Positions 59,984 to 64,000 of a DNA stretch of 64,000 nt are shown here, piece by piece. This DNA is from Anaerostipes caccae L1-92. Lineage in GTDB: Bacteria; Bacillota; Clostridia; Lachnospirales; Lachnospiraceae. Below the pieces are notes generated by a model. It was not told the DNA's origin. It worked only from the letters and a program-made list of their open reading frames with translations, and did not search any database. The translations under genes were made by a program, and so were the position numbers. Each line of letters starts with the position of its first letter. Within the stretch, counting starts at the first letter, position 1. Location of the stretch: assembly GCF_014467075.1 (NCBI RefSeq), contig NZ_AP023027.1:3509501-3573500 (forward strand), in the 5' to 3' direction.

Positions 59984-60886
59984 CTAAAGCTGCTCATACA
60001 ATTCCATAATCTTATCTTTCGTTGCAAGATCCTCAGAAAATGCACTGGCGCTTCCCGTGGCAATTCCCATCTTTAATGCTTCCTTATAGTCTCCAGCTTT
60101 GAGATATCCGGTCAGGAAACCTGCGACCATAGAATCGCCTGCTCCCACAGAGTTTTTAACTTCACCTTTTGGACAAGGAGAAATGTGTACATCCCCTTCC
60201 TCTGTGATCAGGATTGCTCCATCTCCTGCCATGGAAATGAGAACATTCCTTGCACCTTTTTCCTGAAGCTTCTTTCCATACTCAATGATTTCTTCATTAT
60301 TTTTCAGTTCAACCCCAAACATTTCTCCCAATTCATGATTGTTCGGCTTGATAAGGAACGGATGATACTTCAGAACGTTTAATAACAAATCTTTCGTAGC
60401 ATCCACGACGATCTGAATCTTTCGATCCTGAAGCCTTTCCATAATTTTTTCATATACATCTTCAGGGAGAGTGTTCGGAATACTTCCGGCCAGGACCAAT
60501 ATATCTCCGTCTTTTAATGTATCCAGCTTCTGATACATCATTTCCAGTTCATCCTCATGGATATCCGGTCCCTGTCCGTTGATTTCGCTCTCTTCATTTG
60601 ACTTGATCTTGACATTGATTCTTGTCATGCCTTCTCTGAGACGGATAAAGTCCGGCTTAAATCCCAGCTGTTTTGCCCCTGTCTCAATAGCATCTCCCGT
60701 AAAACCTGCAATAAATCCAAATCCCACACTGTCGATCCCCAAATTGGCAAGTACATTCGATACATTAATCCCCTTGCCGCCGCAGTACATATCTTCCCTT
60801 TTGGTCCGATTTACCTTCCCAAGAGTCAGGTCATCCACCTTGATGACGTAATCAATCGCCGGATTAAATGTTACTGTGTAAATCAT
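59984..60886 (-). CDS. fruK: 1-phosphofructokinase (PfkB family)
   Basis: A 300-residue PfkB-family kinase: 'TFNPAIDYVIKVDDL' start, 'YCGGKGINVSNVLANLG' and the catalytic 'NSVGAGDSMVAGFL'. It phosphorylates fructose-1-phosphate to fructose-1,6-bisphosphate; tagatose-6-phosphate kinase is a close alternative. Its ATG overlaps the regulator stop as ATGA, so translation is coupled. No fruA follows; transcription stops at the terminator. Confidence 0.9.
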   Translation of the reverse strand: MIYTVTFNPAIDYVIKVDDLTLGKVNRTKREDMYCGGKGINVSNVLANLGIDSVGFGFIAGFTGDAIETGAKQLGFKPDFIRLREGMTRINVKIKSNEESEINGQGPDIHEDELEMMYQKLDTLKDGDILVLAGSIPNTLPEDVYEKIMERLQDRKIQIVVDATKDLLLNVLKYHPFLIKPNNHELGEMFGVELKNNEEIIEYGKKLQEKGARNVLISMAGDGAILITEEGDVHISPCPKGEVKNSVGAGDSMVAGFLTGYLKAGDYKEALKMGIATGSASAFSEDLATKDKIMELYEQL

Positions 60887-61629
60887 TCTGATACCTCCTT
60901 AATCGCTGTATATTTTAAAAAGCTTGGTTCCTTAAGTTTCCCTGTAACTATGACTGCCTGATCCAGCCCGGCCACGCAGACTGCTGAAATCCTGCCGAAT
61001 TTAGATGCATCGGCTAAGATATAAGCATCCAGACATTGACTAAGAGCTGTCTTCTTTACCAGTGCTTCGTTTACATCCGGTGTTGTAAAACCGCTTTTTT
61101 TCGAAATCCCGTTGATCCCAAAAAATCCTTTTGTAAAGTTATACTTTCTGAGACTTTCCAGGGCTTCCTCCCCGACTACCGCCTCAGTTACCGCACGCAG
61201 TTCTCCTCCGATCAAATATACCCTAAAACCATAATCCATGAGTTTTTTTGCATGCATGATTCCATTGGTGACATAAGAAGCTTTTTTCTCTGTCAGAAAA
61301 TCAATCATCATCTCTGTGGTCGTTCCGGCATCCAGATAAATAAAATCGTCCGGCCTGATGATCTCTGCACAGTATTGTGCGATCCGGCGTTTTTCATCCA
61401 CATTTTTCAGAGATTTCTTCGCGACTGTTTCTTCTGCACCAAATCCCGCATCAATAGAAGTGGCTCCTCCGTGAACTTTATGCAGCAGACCTTTTTTGTC
61501 CAGAGCCGCCAGGTCTCTGCGGACTGTTGACTCAGATATCCCGATCTGTTTTACCAGTTCCTGCACTGTGACAGACTGTTTTTTCCGTATTATCTCTAAA
61601 ATCCTCCGAAACCGTTCATCCGGCAGCAT
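60883..61629 (-). CDS. fruR: DeoR-family transcription regulator (FruR-like)
   Basis: About 248 residues from the ATG at 61629 (GAGGTGA upstream). The N-terminal HTH 'VQELVKQIGISESTVRRDL' and the C-terminal sugar-phosphate sensor domain ('YLDAGTTTEMMIDFL', 'VTNGIMHAKKL') are typical. It probably represses fruK until fructose-1-phosphate is present. A four-copy repeat upstream is its likely operator. Confidence 0.9.
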   Translation of the reverse strand: MLPDERFRRILEIIRKKQSVTVQELVKQIGISESTVRRDLAALDKKGLLHKVHGGATSIDAGFGAEETVAKKSLKNVDEKRRIAQYCAEIIRPDDFIYLDAGTTTEMMIDFLTEKKASYVTNGIMHAKKLMDYGFRVYLIGGELRAVTEAVVGEEALESLRKYNFTKGFFGINGISKKSGFTTPDVNEALVKKTALSQCLDAYILADASKFGRISAVCVAGLDQAVIVTGKLKEPSFLKYTAIKEVSE

Positions 61630-61650
61630 AAAATCACCTCTTTTTCTTTT

Positions 61651-61678
61651 ATTATAACACCATTTCATTCAAAGTCAA
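61651..61678 (-). promoter_or_regulatory. Sigma-A promoter of fruR-fruK
   Basis: TTGACT, 16-nt spacer, TATAAT on the minus strand, overlapping the phased repeats. Confidence 0.7.
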
Positions 61679-61701
61679 TCAATATCATGCATTTTCAATC
61701 A
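61665..61701 (-). promoter_or_regulatory. Four 10-bp-phased TGNNTGA repeats, candidate FruR operator
   Basis: On the minus strand TGATTGA, TGCATGA, TGATTGA and TGAATGA start exactly 10 bp apart (61701, 61691, 61681, 61671). They cover the -35 and part of the spacer. DeoR-family repressors bind direct repeats, so this fits an operator. Confidence 0.7.
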
Positions 61702-61746
61702 TTAAAATTCCTTAAAAACCTGCATGACAAGATCCTTTTAAGAAAT

Positions 61747-61782
61747 AAAAAACAGCAGATATTCGAAAATCTGCTGTTTTTT
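61747..61782. terminator. Terminator downstream of the BceB-like permease gene
   Basis: A 14-bp perfect stem AAAAAACAGCAGAT / ATCTGCTGTTTTTT with an 8-nt loop. Confidence 0.9.
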
Positions 61783-61801
61783 ATATGGTTTTATCATCTG
61801 A

Positions 61802-63850
61802 TTATCTGTTTTTATCCTTGATGACAGCCTTGCTTCCAAGATATGTTGCCAACATATATCCCCCATAAATCACGAGGATAGCGCCTCCCGAAGCCAGGAT
61901 GCCGTTGAGTGCATTTACATTTCCCAATGTTGCGATCACGTTACTGGCAACCTTCACACCGATATAGGAGTGCACCAGAGCGAGGCTCAGCGGAACCATA
62001 AAATAAATAACAATCTGTGCCAGCATAGCGTGATTGATCATTCGCTCATCCGCTCCTATTTTTCTCAGCAGATTATATCTTTCCACGTTATCTGAATTTT
62101 CACTGAGCTGCTGCAGTGCCAGAACGGCTGCACATGTAATCAGGAAGACTGCTCCTATATAAATAACAATGTAGGTAATCACAGTGCTCAGTCCCGCGCT
62201 CTGTTCGATCATTTCTACCCTATAGATCGCTGTGTGATACGGCGCTTTATTTCTTTCCTCCATTGTTTTGTTCGGATACACACTTTCCATCAGTTTACTT
62301 AGTTTATGGGTATTTTCTTCTACATCATCTTTTAACTGACAGTTATACACAACTGTATGCACAGAAAACTTTTCTGCAACATCGTCAGGAACGATCAAAG
62401 TTCCCATGTCCATTGGCAGAGAAGACGCAGAATAATAGGTACTGTCGATCATAGAACTCTTTGCAGTCAGAGCCCTGCCGTCCATTTTGATCTCTACCCT
62501 GTCTTTACATACGTCTTTCCACAGCTTCTTCATATTGTCAAAATTACAGTTTACTGCATATTCATCCGACTTCAGACTGATCGTCTGTTTTCCCTGCTTT
62601 CTCATGGCTTCGTTGTAGTCTGATAAACCTATAATTTCAGGCGATGACTTTTCCATTGATTCTTTTACACCTTTAGGATAATCTACAAGTTTATCACGGC
62701 CGTTTAAGAATATCTTGAATTTAAGTTTTGCATTGAGCCTTGTGGAAATCATACATGATTTATCAACAAATTTGTTCATATCGATTCCTTTTGACTCAAA
62801 CTCTTTTCTCATGTCTGTCTTTACTTTAAAGTTCTTCTCTTCTTCCGGGAAATACTTAACATAAGATACATCATATGGTGTCGCCTTCTTCATATCTCCG
62901 CCCATTGTCGTTGCCAGTCCGGCTCCAGTAGAAAATACACCGATTGCCACTAAGAGCATCAAACAGAGCAGTGTCATGGATACAAAGGTTGTAGTAATCT
63001 TTGAATTGATCTGTCTTAAAATAAACATATTAAGCTTTCGGTAATAAAACTTCTTGTTCGTCTTCAAAATTCTTAAAAAGAATCCGGAAAGAGACAGGAA
63101 AAACAAAAATGTTCCGATCGTACCAAAGATAATACTCATCCAAAATTGACCATCTACTTCCATCATACCGTTTTCCTGAATAAAGTAATAAGCTACTCCA
63201 ATACATAATACAGAAATCAAAAACAATACAACAGAAACTCCCAGTTTTTTTACTTTTAAATCTTCATTCTTTTTATTTGCTGTTAAAAGGTCAATGACCT
63301 TTACCTTGGATATACTGAACGTATTAAAGATCATAACAATCAGGAAAATAACCGCAAAGTAAATGATCGTCTTTATAAATGCTTCTCCGGAAAATACAAA
63401 AGTAAATTCCTTCATCTCTACCATAAACATTTTTGCAGTTACCGCAGACAGCCCCTAAGATAAAAATACTCCGGCCAGAAGTCCTGCTGCCAGTGCAAAC
63501 ACCCCAATAAACAAGGTTTCGATGATCAGTACTTTAGAAACCTGCCGTTTATCCATTCCCAGGCACAGGTAAAGTCCAAGCTCTTTCTTCCGCCTTTTGA
63601 TCAAAAACCTGTTGGCATAGATCACAAGAAACCCAAGAATTACTGCAATAAACACAGACAACGAACTGATTGCCATCTGAAGCATTTCAATGATACTTTT
63701 CTGTGACTCATTAATTTTAAGCATCGCTTCCTGACTGCCGATAGAGTTAAATACATAAAACAGGCAGACACCGAATGTCAGCGTCAAAAAATATACCGTA
63801 AAATCTTTTATGCTCTTTTTTACATTTCCAAACGCTAATTTAGAATACAT
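61802..63850 (-). pseudogene. bceB: BceB-type ABC permease interrupted by an in-frame amber codon
   Basis: A single reading frame from the ATG at 63850 (GGAGGTGA upstream) to 61802 would encode about 682 residues, the normal BceB size. An in-frame TAG at 63457-63455 (codon 132) splits it into 131 residues and a 542-residue remainder starting at an internal Met. Family proteins have 'FLSQGLS' at this place, so CAG to TAG is the likely change. The N-terminal part has the first FtsX-like helices; the rest has further helices, a large extracytoplasmic domain and the C-terminal FtsX block. BceB sensors/pumps give resistance to bacitracin-like peptides. It is probably inactive unless the codon is read through or is an assembly error. 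Confidence 0.88.
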
Positions 63851-64000
63851 TTGTACTGTCACCTCCAAGCAATGTCACCACTTCAATGATGCGGTCAAAA
63901 AACTCTTTTCTGGAATCCCTGCCTCTCACAAGTTCATTAAAAATCTTACCGTCTTTGATAAACAGAATCCGCTTACAGTAGCTTGCCGTAAACGCATCGT
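63840..64000 (-). CDS. bceA: BceA-type ABC transporter ATP-binding protein, C-terminal part
   Basis: Only the last 53 codons are inside the window; the gene runs off the right edge. The reading begins 'DAFTASYCKRILFIKDGKI', which is the segment after the H-loop of BceA-type ATPases, and ends in a short tail before TAA at 63840. The frame overlaps the BceB start by 11 nt, typical for this pair. The Walker motifs lie outside the window. A sensor kinase/regulator pair is often upstream. Confidence 0.8.
   Translation of the reverse strand, partial: DAFTASYCKRILFIKDGKIFNELVRGRDSRKEFFDRIIEVVTLLGGDSTNVF

Overview
The window looks like a chromosomal segment of a spore-forming, anaerobic Clostridia species, most likely Lachnospiraceae. 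Reasons: class III anaerobic ribonucleotide reductase, rubrerythrin, a gerA-type germination operon, a SipL-like spore morphogenesis protein, a CotS-family coat protein, Veg, strong AGGAGG-type ribosome binding sites, and moderately low GC with simple TTGACA/TATAAT promoters. Species assignment is inference. No rRNA, tRNA, CRISPR array or insertion sequence was seen. No gene-free stretch exceeds about 270 bases.

Layout. (1) 1-13.8 kb: nine tightly packed minus-strand genes of unknown function. They include a DUF6603-like protein, a protein ending in a Hint (hedgehog/intein-like) autoprocessing domain, and two Ig-like-domain proteins. A promoter, a terminator-like leader hairpin and a distal terminator frame the operon. 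Just upstream lies a regulator fusing a SnoaL/NTF2-like domain to LytTR. This is the best candidate for an undescribed system. (2) 14.9-17.8 kb: a large XRE-type regulator and a MATE transporter. (3) 17.8-20.3 kb: rpmG-secE-nusG-rplK-rplA, with two L1-site-like leader hairpins and an unusual repeat-filled rplK/rplA spacer. (4) 20.3-23.5 kb: nrdD/nrdG with tandem NrdR boxes. (5) 23.5-26.6 kb: gerA-gerB-gerC operon with a sigma-G-like promoter and a short GerC. (6) 26.7-34.9 kb: fadR-type regulator, ispE, sipL-like gene, veg, ftsH, pdp and rubrerythrin. (7) 34.9-46.6 kb: secreted proteins and lipoproteins, cotS-like gene, phosphoglucomutase, dut, pgi, polysaccharide deacetylase, mtnN and murG. 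(8) 46.7-52.6 kb: accessory stretch with PHP phosphoesterase, AraC regulator, methyltransferase, an orphan phage tail-fibre-like gene, an alkyltransferase-like protein, fthC and Uma2. (9) 52.7-59.8 kb: PRD regulator, galactitol-type PTS EIIA-EIIB-EIIC, AraM-, AraD- and AraL-like enzymes, probably an alditol-phosphate (pentitol) pathway. (10) 60-61.7 kb: DeoR-family regulator and fruK, preceded by a four-fold 10-bp-phased repeat. (11) 61.8 kb to the end: a BceAB-type ABC transporter whose permease is broken by one in-frame amber codon; the ATPase runs off the right edge.

Start codons were re-chosen throughout from Shine-Dalgarno position and family N-termini. Family calls come from reading the translations, not from database searches. 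Promoter calls are pattern matches with stated spacings and are untested.
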